The position numbers and the translations under genes are program-made. DNA of 64,000 nt, taken from the NCBI RefSeq assembly GCF_927798215.1, contig NZ_CAKMMW010000007.1, forward strand, positions 62,001 through 126,000. Reading direction: 5' to 3'. Under the pieces are notes generated by a model, which was not told where the DNA came from, did no database searches, and saw nothing but the letters and a program-made list of their open reading frames with translations. Positions 51,486-60,332 of the stretch are shown piece after piece (the stretch's first letter is position 1; each line of letters opens with the position of its first letter). Source of the DNA: Paenibacillus_E allorhizoplanae (lineage in GTDB: Bacteria > Bacillota > Bacilli > Paenibacillales > NBRC-103111).

Positions 51486-52622
51486 ATGAGTATTGCCATT
51501 GTGGATGATAATAAGACGAATTTATTAATTATTGAAAAAATTTTGGAGAAAGCGGGCTACACGGATTTAATTACGCTATCTTCGGCAAGAGAGCTCTATC
51601 ACTTGCTAGGTATGGATGCACCCGATCCTGCGGACGTAACGGTTGATCTGATCCTGATGGATATGATGATGCCGGAAATCGATGGGGTAGAAGCATGTCG
51701 TAAGGTACAAGCTGATGTGCGGTTAAGGGATATTCCCATCATTTTCGTAACGGCGATGGGGGATTCCAATAAGTTGGCGGAGGCATTGGACGCAGGAGCG
51801 CTCGATTATGTGATGAAACCGATTAACAAGGTGGAGCTTCTGGCGCGGATTCGTTCGACACTTCGCTTGAAATATGAGAAGGATTGGCATAAAGAGCGCG
51901 ATAAGCGGATTAAGTATGAGCTTGATTTGGCCAAACAAGTCCAGCTTAGTGTACTTAGTCATCCGCTGAAGAATGAGCACATTGAGATTTCAGCTGTGTA
52001 TCGGCCCTCTTCAGAACTGGCGGGAGACTTTTATGCGTGGTATCCAATTGGGCCGCATCGGTATGGCATTATTTTGCTCGACATGATGGGGCATGGTATT
52101 TCTTCATCCTTAGTGTGTATGTACATCTACTCGGCTTTGAAGGATACGATCACGGGGATCGGCGATCCAGAGCTAGTGATGCAGGAGCTTAATCGACGAA
52201 TGAATCAGCTTCATGTCACAGATAGTCTTATCAATTATTACTTTACCGCGATTTATCTTGTTCTTGATACTGAGCAGCGCACGATTGAATATGTGAATGC
52301 AGGCCATCCAGCTGGCGTTGCTGTGCTCGATGGCGACGTGCAGTTGCTCTCTGAAGGGTGCTGTGCAATTGGTTTTTTTGAAGGGATTGAGATTACCAAA
52401 GGGTACGCGACCTACGAGAAACAAGCTCAGATTGCCTTATATACCGATGGGTTGACGGAATGGATCGCAGATGAGGAGCATGATGGTTTGGCTCAAATCA
52501 CGAGTAGCTTCAAGGATATAACCGCTCACGATCCGGAAGGGTTAATCGAAAAGCTCTCAAAGACAACGAAGAACGGCCCTTCGCAGGATGACATGTGCTT
52601 AGTCATGATCTCTGCCTCCTAG
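51486..52622 (+). CDS. rsbY: Response-regulator PP2C phosphatase (RsbY-like)
   Basis: A 378-residue protein: receiver domain 1-125 (acidic pair Asp7-Asp8, phospho-acceptor Asp59 in LILMDMMMP, Lys in YVMKPIN), a linker coiled coil, and a PP2C/SpoIIE-type phosphatase 170-378 (ELAGDFY, LLDMMGHGISSSL, LYTDGLTE, SQDDMCLVMI metal-binding aspartates). In Bacillus cereus the equivalent RsbY, activated by the hybrid kinase RsbK, dephosphorylates RsbV and frees SigB. It heads an operon with RsbV1 and RsbW1. Confidence 0.88.
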   Translation: MSIAIVDDNKTNLLIIEKILEKAGYTDLITLSSARELYHLLGMDAPDPADVTVDLILMDMMMPEIDGVEACRKVQADVRLRDIPIIFVTAMGDSNKLAEALDAGALDYVMKPINKVELLARIRSTLRLKYEKDWHKERDKRIKYELDLAKQVQLSVLSHPLKNEHIEISAVYRPSSELAGDFYAWYPIGPHRYGIILLDMMGHGISSSLVCMYIYSALKDTITGIGDPELVMQELNRRMNQLHVTDSLINYYFTAIYLVLDTEQRTIEYVNAGHPAGVAVLDGDVQLLSEGCCAIGFFEGIEITKGYATYEKQAQIALYTDGLTEWIADEEHDGLAQITSSFKDITAHDPEGLIEKLSKTTKNGPSQDDMCLVMISAS

Positions 52623-52700
52623 CTTGCGCAATTCAATGAAACTTGAATACTAGTAGTGGTCTTGATACGATTAAACAATAATGACTAGGGAGTGTGGCTT

Positions 52701-53033
52701 ATGTCCTCAGAAAGATTTCAAATTAATCTTGAAGAATCGGAGAAGTCAATTCAGCTCATTATCCATGGGGAGCTTGATTTGGCAGCAGCACAAGCCTTCC
52801 GCCAGGCACTTGAGGCCGTCGTTCATCGTGAAGATAAAGCATTAATTCTCAATGTGAAGCATTTGCGGTATATCGATAGCACGGGGATTGGCATCGTGGT
52901 ATCTACTTTGAAAATTCGCGATGAAATCAAAGCACCGTTCGCCGTTCGTGATATTCAGCCAGGAATACGGAAATTGTTTGATCTGACGGGGATTACTGGA
53001 TTTCTGAATGAAGGGATCGAAGGCACCTTATGA
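52701..53033 (+). CDS. rsbV: Anti-sigma factor antagonist (RsbV1)
   Basis: A 110-residue STAS protein with the phosphorylation site Ser60 in YIDSTGIG. When dephosphorylated it binds RsbW and releases SigB. ATG 52701 follows AGGGAGTG. Its stop overlaps the RsbW1 start (ATGA). A paralogue lies at 54608. Confidence 0.9.
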   Translation: MSSERFQINLEESEKSIQLIIHGELDLAAAQAFRQALEAVVHREDKALILNVKHLRYIDSTGIGIVVSTLKIRDEIKAPFAVRDIQPGIRKLFDLTGITGFLNEGIEGTL

Positions 53034-53473
53034 AGGTCATTCGCTTACATATTCCAGCAGCAGCGGAGCATTTGGAGATCGTAAGACTTAGCTTGTATGG
53101 TGTAGCAACGAAACTGGGCTTCTCGTATGAAGACATTGAAGACATGAAGGTGGCTGTATCCGAAGCTTGTAATAATGCTATTCTGCATGCGAAGCCTGGA
53201 GATAACAGCGGTCACATCGACATTAGTTATGAACTTAGTGATGATGCCCTCCGAGTGAAAGTGAAGGATAACGGTACTGGCTACGACGCGTCTAGCGAAA
53301 GTCGGCAATCGGGTCCTTTCACGGGAACGATGCCGAGTGAGCTTACCGCCGGTGGTCTGGGTATTTATCTGATGGAAGCGTTGATGGATGAAGTTCTGGT
53401 CGATACAACGGGTGGCACTGAGGTTACTTTAGTTAAATATGTTCACAGCAAAAACCACGGAATGACGGAATAA
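53030..53473 (+). CDS. rsbW: Serine kinase anti-sigma factor (RsbW1)
   Basis: A 147-residue GHKL kinase: AVSEACNNAILHA (N box), VKDNGTGYD (G1 region) and GGLGIYLMEALMDEV (G2). It should bind sigma or phosphorylate RsbV. Translationally coupled to RsbV1; no sigma gene follows, and a terminator overlaps its 3' end. Confidence 0.9.
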   Translation: MKVIRLHIPAAAEHLEIVRLSLYGVATKLGFSYEDIEDMKVAVSEACNNAILHAKPGDNSGHIDISYELSDDALRVKVKDNGTGYDASSESRQSGPFTGTMPSELTAGGLGIYLMEALMDEVLVDTTGGTEVTLVKYVHSKNHGMTE

Positions 53474-53492
53474 CCGCCAAACCGTGGTTTTT
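53450..53492. terminator. Bidirectional terminator rsbW1/dps
   Basis: AAAAACCACGG pairs with CCGTGGTTTTT. The left arm lies inside the rsbW1 coding end. Confidence 0.85.
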
Positions 53493-53501
53493 CTTACATG
53501 T

Positions 53502-53966
53502 CTATTTGCCGAGATAGGCTGCCAGCATCCAGCTGTGTTTCTCCAAGGAAGAACGGATGGTAATTAGCATATCCGCTGTGGGCTGATCCTTTTGGTCTTC
53601 AGCCAGCTCGATCCCTTCGGTCAATTCGGAGCATAACAAAGTGAAATCATCAACGAGCTGTTCCACCATGAGGTTAGCATTATTTTCAGTCTTCTTGGCT
53701 TCTTTAATTGAAGCCATTTGCAGATGCTCTTTCAGAGTGGCAGTCGGAATCGCACGCAGGGAAAGCATTCTCTCAGCTATTATATCCAAATGGAGAGTGG
53801 CTTCCGTGTACAATTCTTCGAATTTGATATGTAGGGTGAAGAAATTCTCACCTTTCACATACCAATGGTAATTATGAAGTTTCATATAGAGTACCGAGAA
53901 GTTGGCGACCTGTTTATCGAGCATGTCTGTTAGCGGGCTAGCCTTCGTTATAGTTGAATTAACCAT
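53502..53966 (-). CDS. dps: Dps-family ferritin-like DNA-protection protein
   Basis: A 154-residue protein: LYMKLHNYHWYVKGENFFTLHIKFEELYTEATLHLDIIAERML carries the inter-subunit ferroxidase ligands (His, His, Asp/Glu). It stores iron and protects DNA from peroxide as a dodecamer. Start ATG 53966 is 7 nt after GGAGG. It has a SigB-type promoter. Confidence 0.95.
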   Translation of the reverse strand: MVNSTITKASPLTDMLDKQVANFSVLYMKLHNYHWYVKGENFFTLHIKFEELYTEATLHLDIIAERMLSLRAIPTATLKEHLQMASIKEAKKTENNANLMVEQLVDDFTLLCSELTEGIELAEDQKDQPTADMLITIRSSLEKHSWMLAAYLGK

Positions 53967-54012
53967 GATCATTCCTCCACTTAATTGATTTAGTTGTGTC
54001 TACAACAAATAA

Positions 54013-54038
54013 GTACCCTTATGAGGGCTAAGTGAAAC
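54013..54038 (-). promoter_or_regulatory. SigB-type promoter of dps
   Basis: Minus strand GTTTCA (54038-54033), 14 bp, GGGTAC (54018-54013). Confidence 0.85.
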
Positions 54039-54073
54039 AGTTAAGTTTAGATGAACTATTTTGTGCCTGATGT

Positions 54074-54099
54074 GTTTCAACTTTTTCTAACTTGGGTAA
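54074..54099 (+). promoter_or_regulatory. SigB-type promoter of the DUF948-rsbV2-rsbW2-sigB operon
   Basis: GTTTCA (54074-54079), 14 bp, GGGTAA (54094-54099), 35 bp before the first gene. It implies autoregulation of sigB. Confidence 0.85.
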
Positions 54100-54134
54100 C
54101 TACGTATTAACACGGCAAAATAGGAGGGATTCCC

Positions 54135-54593
54135 ATGCTGCTTCAAATAAGTGTATGTGTTGTAGCAATTGCATTTGTGTTTCTGGTTTTTTATTTGATC
54201 CAAACCTTAAAATCCTTAAAGCATTCCCTTGATGAGATAACCTCAACAATGGGACAGATGAAAAATGAAGTGACGGAGATCAGTTCTGATGTGAAGGATG
54301 TCATTCTCAATACGAATGAGGTTGCGATCGATATGCGAATGAAACTTTCCACACTTAATCATCTATTCGGAACTGTGCAGGATGTTGGTCAAGTACTTCA
54401 TGAGCTATCTTCTTCCGTTAAACAATCAGCTTCAAGCCTGATCGCTTCCGTCAAGCCAACTGAAGTGTCTGCGAAAACATCCCCGCTTAATGGGAAGTTG
54501 AAGGCTATTCTGCAAGGAGCGACTATGACGCTCGAGATTTGGGATAAAATTAAAGTGAAGAAGTCATCACCGCCAGCCGGTTCGATGAAATAG
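54135..54593 (+). CDS. DUF948 general stress protein
   Basis: A 152-residue protein with an N-terminal membrane anchor (about residues 3-25) and a cytoplasmic coiled coil (LKSLKHSLDEITSTMGQMKNEVTEISSDVKDVI) typical of DUF948/YtxG proteins. First gene of the sigB operon. Confidence 0.85.
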   Translation: MLLQISVCVVAIAFVFLVFYLIQTLKSLKHSLDEITSTMGQMKNEVTEISSDVKDVILNTNEVAIDMRMKLSTLNHLFGTVQDVGQVLHELSSSVKQSASSLIASVKPTEVSAKTSPLNGKLKAILQGATMTLEIWDKIKVKKSSPPAGSMK

Positions 54594-54607
54594 AGAGGGG
54601 TCATCAC

Positions 54608-54979
54608 GTGAACGCTATACGTAAATTTATGTTTTATAAACAGTCAGATGGGAAAGAAAATAGGATATATCTCAGTGGAGAGCTTGATCTCTCAGCGGCG
54701 TCTTCCCTTGCTAACGTACTGGATTCTGTAGTAAGGAAAGAGGAAGAAACGCTTATCCTAGATTTGAAAGAACTAAAATATATAGACAGCACGGGAATTG
54801 GGCTCATCGTATCCGCGATTAAAGTCAGGGCTGCTATGCACGCAGCGTTCCAGATCGATCATATCCCAGCTAAAGTTAGGCGGTTATTCGATATTACAGG
54901 CGTTTCCAGTTATTTGCATAACAATGGTAGCTTAAGAGAAAATCAACGTGTAACTGAAAGGAAAGAAGAAATCATATGA
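54608..54979 (+). CDS. rsbV: Anti-sigma factor antagonist (RsbV2)
   Basis: A 123-residue STAS protein, site Ser61 in YIDSTGIG, closely similar to RsbV1 but with a longer charged C-terminus. GTG start behind GAGAGGGG. Overlaps RsbW2 by ATGA. Confidence 0.9.
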   Translation: MNAIRKFMFYKQSDGKENRIYLSGELDLSAASSLANVLDSVVRKEEETLILDLKELKYIDSTGIGLIVSAIKVRAAMHAAFQIDHIPAKVRRLFDITGVSSYLHNNGSLRENQRVTERKEEII

Positions 54980-55422
54980 GCCCATACATTGGCCTGACCA
55001 TACCTGCACAAGCGGAATATTTGGATATTGTTCGACTCACCTTATACGGCGTTGCAACCAAAGCTGGCTTCTCCTTTGAGGATATTGAAGATATGAAAGT
55101 CGCTGTCGCGGAAGCGTGCAACAATGCCATTCTTCATGCCTATGCAGAGGGGCAGTCAGGTATCGTAGAGATTCAATTTGAGCCTAGCGAGGGCTATATG
55201 AAAATAACGGTGAAGGATGAAGGCGATAGCTTTCATTACATTCAAACGGCCCCCGAAGAAGTAACGCTGCACCACAAATCGATTCAAGAAGCTGCGGTTG
55301 GTGGACTCGGTCTCTTTCTAATGCAAGCATTAATGGACGATGTGCAGGTGTTTGCGCGCGGAGGCCAAGGAACTGAGGTCATTCTGACCAAGCAGGTGTA
55401 TAGAAAAGAGGAGATTGTATGA
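54976..55422 (+). CDS. rsbW: Serine kinase anti-SigB factor (RsbW2)
   Basis: A 148-residue GHKL kinase: AVAEACNNAILHAYAEG (N box), VKDEGDSF, GGLGLFLMQALMDDV (G2). It lies directly before and overlaps sigB (ATGA), so it is the probable cognate anti-sigma factor. Confidence 0.93.
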   Translation: MSPYIGLTIPAQAEYLDIVRLTLYGVATKAGFSFEDIEDMKVAVAEACNNAILHAYAEGQSGIVEIQFEPSEGYMKITVKDEGDSFHYIQTAPEEVTLHHKSIQEAAVGGLGLFLMQALMDDVQVFARGGQGTEVILTKQVYRKEEIV

Positions 55423-56192
55423 ATGCGAAGGGAACTGTCTCTTCCTCCGACCCTTTATATGAGATCTATGAAAAGAAGAAGATTTATAAGGAAACCGGAT
55501 GTCAAGAGGCAGCTACCGCATTGCTCCTGCACTATGAACCGATTGTGCGAATGGCAGTAGCCAAAATGTCGCGAAGCCGCCCTGACCTCTATGAGGACCT
55601 CTTTCAAGTCGGTCAGATGTCGATGCTCAGGTTGTTTACGCAATATGACCATGCGATGGAAGTACCTTTTGAAGGCTATGCCATGAAAAGCCTCATTGGG
55701 CATCTCAAAAATTATTTGCGTGACAAATCCTGGTACATACAAGTCCCCAGACGCATTAAGGAAAAGGGAGCGCAGATTCAGCGTGCGTTGGACGAATTGA
55801 CAGCTAAGCTGGAGCGCTCGCCGAAGGTGGATGAAATTGCAGCTTATCTAGAACTGAGTCCTGAAGAAACCATGGAGATCTTAGCGGGTCGTGATTATTA
55901 TCACTACACGTCCCTAGATACCCCGCTCACAAGCGAGGGAGATGGGGCTACGATTGGGGATATGATTGCAGGTACTTCCGATGACTATCAAGCTATAGAA
56001 CGGCGTATGGATCTTGCAGAAGCTATGGATTGCTTGAAGGAAGAGGAACGTACCGTCATTGGGATGATCTACCAAGAAGGGCAGTCCCAACGCCATATTG
56101 CCGATCAGCTAGGCATCTCTCAGATGAGTGTATCTCGTATTCAGAAGAGGGCGATGACGAAATTGAAAACAGCATTAACCTCGAACGTATAG
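55419..56192 (+). CDS. sigB: General stress sigma factor SigB
   Basis: A 257-residue sigma-70 family factor of the SigB/SigF group: region 2 (YEDLFQVGQMSMLRLFTQYDHAMEVPFEGYAMKSLIGHLKNYLRDKSW), region 3 (RRIKEKGAQIQRALDEL) and region 4 HTH (GQSQRHIADQLGISQMSVSRIQKRAM). Downstream of rsbV2-rsbW2 in a four-gene operon with an own-type promoter. Confidence 0.94.
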   Translation: MNAKGTVSSSDPLYEIYEKKKIYKETGCQEAATALLLHYEPIVRMAVAKMSRSRPDLYEDLFQVGQMSMLRLFTQYDHAMEVPFEGYAMKSLIGHLKNYLRDKSWYIQVPRRIKEKGAQIQRALDELTAKLERSPKVDEIAAYLELSPEETMEILAGRDYYHYTSLDTPLTSEGDGATIGDMIAGTSDDYQAIERRMDLAEAMDCLKEEERTVIGMIYQEGQSQRHIADQLGISQMSVSRIQKRAMTKLKTALTSNV

Positions 56193-56289
56193 AAGGTTAG
56201 TTACCTGCTAGGGGCTGAAAATGTGGTATAGTAGATTAGTACAATGTTATCTTACATTTGCTACCAACTGTACCAGGAGGCACTTTCTT

Positions 56290-59070
56290 ATGTTTAATTC
56301 CATCCTATTTAAGATTAAACCCAAGATTATGCTGGGTTACATCTCAATTATTATCTGTCTAGGTCTAGCGCTACTAGTTGTAAGTAGTCGCGTAACGGAT
56401 CTGCAGAAAGAAGTTAGTTTCATCTCATCCCATGATATGGAAGTACACGATCAGCTGCACGAATTACAGAAAAATATGCTCGATATGGAAACGGGCTTGC
56501 GCGGCTTTGTCATCACAGCGGATGACCAATATCTAGAGCCTTACAATGACGGAAATCGAGCTTGGCTAGAAACGTTTAATAAAATTCATCAGCTTGTCAG
56601 TGATAATTCCTCCCAGGTGCAAAGCTTGGATGCGATTAAAGAGACGATTCAGACCTGGTTGAAAACGAGCGGAGACAATGTCATCCGCATGAAAAAGGAA
56701 AACAATACAGCAGCAATCAATGACTATTTTAAACAGAATGCAGGCAAAAAAGTGATGGATCAGTTGCGGACGCAATTTGATTCCTTTCTCATCACGGAGA
56801 AGAAGCTTACCTCTTTAAGAGTCGAGCAAATCGCCAAAAGCAACTATAATCTTAAAGTTGTTCTTTTTACTATTTTGGCTCTTATTTCCATTGTGGCTAT
56901 AGTTGTGGCATTCATTCTATCGAATTCGATAACGAACACCATTAAACAAGTTACCCAGAAGATTCGCGATATTACCGCAATGGAAGGGAATCTAGCTTCT
57001 CGGATTGAAGTGAGGACGAATGACGAGATCCGTGTGTTGGCTGAAGCAACGAATGAGTTGTTGGCGAGTTTAGAAAAACAGAGCTGGATTCAATCGGGTA
57101 TCACAGAAGTTGCAACACTATATCAAGGCATACGTGATATAACATCGCTAAGTGAAGCCTTTATCCATAAGCTGGCACCCATGTTGGATGCCAGCTATGG
57201 CGTTATCTATCTAAGGTTGAACGAAGAAGGACAACCTTCTTATGAGAAAATTGCTGGATATGCAGCCTCCGGACAGGATCAAGCTGCTTCCCGGTTTCAA
57301 CTAGGCGAAGGCTTAGTTGGACAGTGTGCAGTTGATAAACGAATTTTCCTGATGGATAACCTTCCTGATAATCATGTAAAAATAACGTCTGGGTTAGGAA
57401 TCTCAACGCCTCGGAGCCTTCTATTAGCACCGATTCTTGTAGATGGAAAAACCGAAGCCGTGATTGAGTTGGCTTCTATTCATCAATTTCAGTCAAAGCA
57501 TCTGACTTTGGTTGATTCTCTGCAAGAGAAGTTCGGGACGGCGATTACGAGTGTGCGCAGCCGTATGGAAGTGGAGCGTCTCCTCTCAGAGTCGCAAATT
57601 CTGACGGAAGAGTTGCAAACGCAATCGGAAGAGCTTCAGACACAGTCCGAAGAACTCCAAATGCAGCAGGAACAGCTGCGGATGACGAATGAGTTTCTGG
57701 AGGAGCAGAATCAATTTTCTGAGCAGAAAGCAGCGGAGCTCGAGAAAGCCAAAGACGAGCTTGAAAAGTATTCGTTGCAGCTGAAGACAAGTTCTCAGTA
57801 CAAAACCGACTTCTTGGCTAATATGTCTCATGAATTGCGTACACCGCTGAATAGCATCATGATTCTTTCGCAAATGCTAGTGGAGAGTAGCGGAGACATG
57901 CAAATGTCCGAGGTCGTGGAGTATTCGCGTGTGGTGAATGCGGCGGGTCATGATTTGCTGTCACTGATCGACGACATTCTGGATTTATCCAAGGTTGAAG
58001 CTGGGAAAATAGAGATTATGCAGGACGAGGTTAATGTGACGGAGATTCCACAGTCCATGGAGCTTATGTTCGCACCAGTGGCTGCTAAGAAGGCGCTTGA
58101 TTTCCATGTTATTCTGGATTCAGATGTGCCGTCCGTCATTGTTACTGATGGTCAACGCCTGCAGCAAATTCTGAAGAACCTGCTGTCAAATGCTTTTAAA
58201 TTCACCGAAACAGGTTCTGTTACGATGAGAATAGCTCTCTCGGATTCAGCGCGTATTAGAGAACTTCTCCATCGAGGTTCCGAGGAAATGATTCTTGCAA
58301 TCTCGATCAAGGATACAGGGATTGGGATTCCAATTGATAAGCAGCACATTATTTTTGATGCCTTCCAGCAAGTGGATGGTACAACCAATCGTCAGTATGG
58401 CGGGACAGGTCTTGGTCTATCGATCTGCCGCGAGTTTACCCGATTGCTTGGAGGCACGATTGTTGTGAAGAGTGAGCTGCAGGTAGGCAGTACATTTACC
58501 TTATATATTCCAAATTGCCCAGAAGAACGAGTTCATCCTGACGGTACCTCCGCACAAGATCAGATCGCCGCTTCTACTGAGCAGGTGATTTCGTATATGG
58601 GGGGAGCTTCCTATCCGAAGAGTTACTTTAGCGATGCTGAGCTATCCATAGATGTGCCAATTAACGCAGATGCACAACTGTTCGAAGGGAAGAGAGTTTT
58701 GCTTGTCGATGATGACGCCCGTAACGTATTCGCACTCGTTAGCGCATTAGAAATAAAAGGAGTAACGGTCGTTGTCGCCGAGAATGGCAGAGAAGCTATC
58801 GATCTGTTAACCGTGGAGTCAAATTACGATTTGATATTAATGGATATCATGATGCCAGTTATGGACGGTTACGACGCCATGAAGGAGATACGGGGAGGGC
58901 TGGAGTTGCGCCACTTACCCATCATTGCCTTGACAGCGAAAGCTATGAAGAGTGAGAAAGAGAAATGTCTCGAAGCGGGAGCATCGGACTATATTACGAA
59001 GCCGCTGCAGATGGAACAACTCTTCTCACTGATGCGGGTGTGGCTCACGAAGCAGGTGAAGAAGCATTGA
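56290..59070 (+). CDS. rsbK: Hybrid sensor histidine kinase (RsbK-like)
   Basis: A 926-residue kinase: TM1 about 12-32, a CHASE3-type helical sensor, TM2 about 196-218, HAMP, GAF about 285-440, coiled coil of repeated ELQTQSEEL, HisKA with His514 (NMSHELRTPLNSI), HATPase (LKNLLSNAFKF, DTGIGIP, GGTGLGLSI) and a C-terminal receiver with Asp852 (LILMDIMMP). The layout equals RsbK of the B. cereus SigB system, which phosphorylates RsbY. ATG 56290 follows AGGAGG. The next gene overlaps its stop. Confidence 0.9.
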   Translation: MFNSILFKIKPKIMLGYISIIICLGLALLVVSSRVTDLQKEVSFISSHDMEVHDQLHELQKNMLDMETGLRGFVITADDQYLEPYNDGNRAWLETFNKIHQLVSDNSSQVQSLDAIKETIQTWLKTSGDNVIRMKKENNTAAINDYFKQNAGKKVMDQLRTQFDSFLITEKKLTSLRVEQIAKSNYNLKVVLFTILALISIVAIVVAFILSNSITNTIKQVTQKIRDITAMEGNLASRIEVRTNDEIRVLAEATNELLASLEKQSWIQSGITEVATLYQGIRDITSLSEAFIHKLAPMLDASYGVIYLRLNEEGQPSYEKIAGYAASGQDQAASRFQLGEGLVGQCAVDKRIFLMDNLPDNHVKITSGLGISTPRSLLLAPILVDGKTEAVIELASIHQFQSKHLTLVDSLQEKFGTAITSVRSRMEVERLLSESQILTEELQTQSEELQTQSEELQMQQEQLRMTNEFLEEQNQFSEQKAAELEKAKDELEKYSLQLKTSSQYKTDFLANMSHELRTPLNSIMILSQMLVESSGDMQMSEVVEYSRVVNAAGHDLLSLIDDILDLSKVEAGKIEIMQDEVNVTEIPQSMELMFAPVAAKKALDFHVILDSDVPSVIVTDGQRLQQILKNLLSNAFKFTETGSVTMRIALSDSARIRELLHRGSEEMILAISIKDTGIGIPIDKQHIIFDAFQQVDGTTNRQYGGTGLGLSICREFTRLLGGTIVVKSELQVGSTFTLYIPNCPEERVHPDGTSAQDQIAASTEQVISYMGGASYPKSYFSDAELSIDVPINADAQLFEGKRVLLVDDDARNVFALVSALEIKGVTVVVAENGREAIDLLTVESNYDLILMDIMMPVMDGYDAMKEIRGGLELRHLPIIALTAKAMKSEKEKCLEAGASDYITKPLQMEQLFSLMRVWLTKQVKKH

Positions 59071-59930
59071 CACGGGAACCTCAGGATGTATGGAATGAGT
59101 TGGAAGAGTACGTCGATGAGAGGGAAACTATTGAGATCAATCTGCTCCTGGAGGGCTTATATCAAATGTACGGATTTGATTTCCGTCATTATGTGCGCTC
59201 CTCTTTACGCAGACGTATTCTAAATCGTATGAAGATGGAAAAGCTGCCAACGATAACAGCGCTTCTGGAGAAAGTGCTGCATGAGCCGTTATTCATAGAC
59301 AAGCTACTGGGCGATATGTCGATTCGCGTGACGGAAATGTTCAGAGACCCCAGTTTCTTCAATGCTTTTCGGACCCAAGTCGTGCCAGAGCTTCGAGACT
59401 ATCCGGAGATTCGAATATGGCACGCGGGTTGCGCAACAGGCGAAGAAGCCTATGCCATGGCAATCCTCATGCAAGAAGAGGGCTTGGCGGAGAAGACGCG
59501 AATATATGCTACTGACATGAACGAGCAAGCCATAGAATCGGCGCAAAAGGGCGCCTTCCCGCTGAAGCAGATGCAATTGTATACGACTAATTATTTGGAA
59601 TCCGGTGGTACCAAAGCGTTCTCGGAGTACTACACGACGGATCATCAGTATGCGTATTTCAAACCGCAGCTGAAAGAAAATATGATGTTTGCTCAGCATA
59701 ACCTAGTGACGGATGGCTCCTTTAACGAATTTCACGTTATCCTCTGCCGGAATGTGATGATCTACTTCGATCCGAAGCTGCAGCAGCAGGTGCACAGTTT
59801 GTTTTACAGCAGCTTAACCCCGCAAGGTTACTTGGGTCTCGGGAAGAAAGAGTATATTCTTCACGTGCCTGAAGGTGTGCAGTATGATGACTTTGTACCA
59901 CATGAGCGTATATACCGTAAGAAATCATAG
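59067..59930 (+). CDS. rsbM: CheR-type methyltransferase (RsbM-like)
   Basis: A 287-residue SAM-dependent methyltransferase: N-terminal helical CheR_N, then EMFRDPSFF, IWHAGCATGEEAYAMAILM (SAM motif I), YATDMNEQAIESAQKG, and CRNVMIYFDPKLQQQ. Start TTG 59067 overlaps the RsbK stop (TTGA), with AGGTGA before it. In B. cereus RsbM methylates RsbK and keeps it inactive; adjacency supports the same role. Confidence 0.88.
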   Translation: MTREPQDVWNELEEYVDERETIEINLLLEGLYQMYGFDFRHYVRSSLRRRILNRMKMEKLPTITALLEKVLHEPLFIDKLLGDMSIRVTEMFRDPSFFNAFRTQVVPELRDYPEIRIWHAGCATGEEAYAMAILMQEEGLAEKTRIYATDMNEQAIESAQKGAFPLKQMQLYTTNYLESGGTKAFSEYYTTDHQYAYFKPQLKENMMFAQHNLVTDGSFNEFHVILCRNVMIYFDPKLQQQVHSLFYSSLTPQGYLGLGKKEYILHVPEGVQYDDFVPHERIYRKKS

Positions 59931-59948
59931 TAGGTGTTATCGGAAAGG

Positions 59949-59990
59949 GTGTCCCAAAGCCATGTATATGGTGGGGGCACTTTTTTTCTT
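59949..59990 (+). terminator. Terminator after rsbM
   Basis: GTG.CCC..CCAT-GTAT-ATGG..GGG.CAC stem followed by seven T; core shared with the fumC terminator. Confidence 0.75.
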
Positions 59991-60022
59991 TTGCACGAAT
60001 GACCACATTCGTGCAAAAGCCT

Positions 60023-60048
60023 GTTTCAATCCTAGGAGGGATGGGTAA
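60023..60048 (+). promoter_or_regulatory. SigB-type promoter of the DUF1328-yflT unit
   Basis: GTTTCA (60023-60028), 14 bp, GGGTAA (60043-60048), 53 bp before the start. Confidence 0.85.
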
Positions 60049-60101
60049 TAGAAAGCATAGCAAGATGAACACTATCGAAAAGGAAGAGAGAGGTGTTGGG
60101 T

Positions 60102-60266
60102 ATGTTAGGATGGGCTATGACGTTTCTAGTAATTGCGTTAGTTGCAGGTGTTTTTGGATTCTTTGGGATTGTCTCAACAGCAGTAGGTATCGCCAAAATC
60201 TTGTTCTTCGTTTTCCTTATTATGTTCGTAGTATCACTAATTTTCGGCAGACGTCGAAGCATTTAG
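60102..60266 (+). CDS. DUF1328 (YtjA-like) small membrane protein
   Basis: A 54-residue protein with two hydrophobic helices. MLGWAMTFLVIALVAGVFGF, a short GIVSTAVGIAKILFFVFLI second half and an RRRSI end match DUF1328. ATG 60102 follows GAGAGAGGTG. Behind a SigB-type promoter; function unknown. Confidence 0.88.
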   Translation: MLGWAMTFLVIALVAGVFGFFGIVSTAVGIAKILFFVFLIMFVVSLIFGRRRSI

Positions 60267-60332
60267 AACAAAGTAGCTACTCAAGGTAACACGGTAACAC
60301 CCTATAAAACCCATTGACGAGGAGGAATTGCC

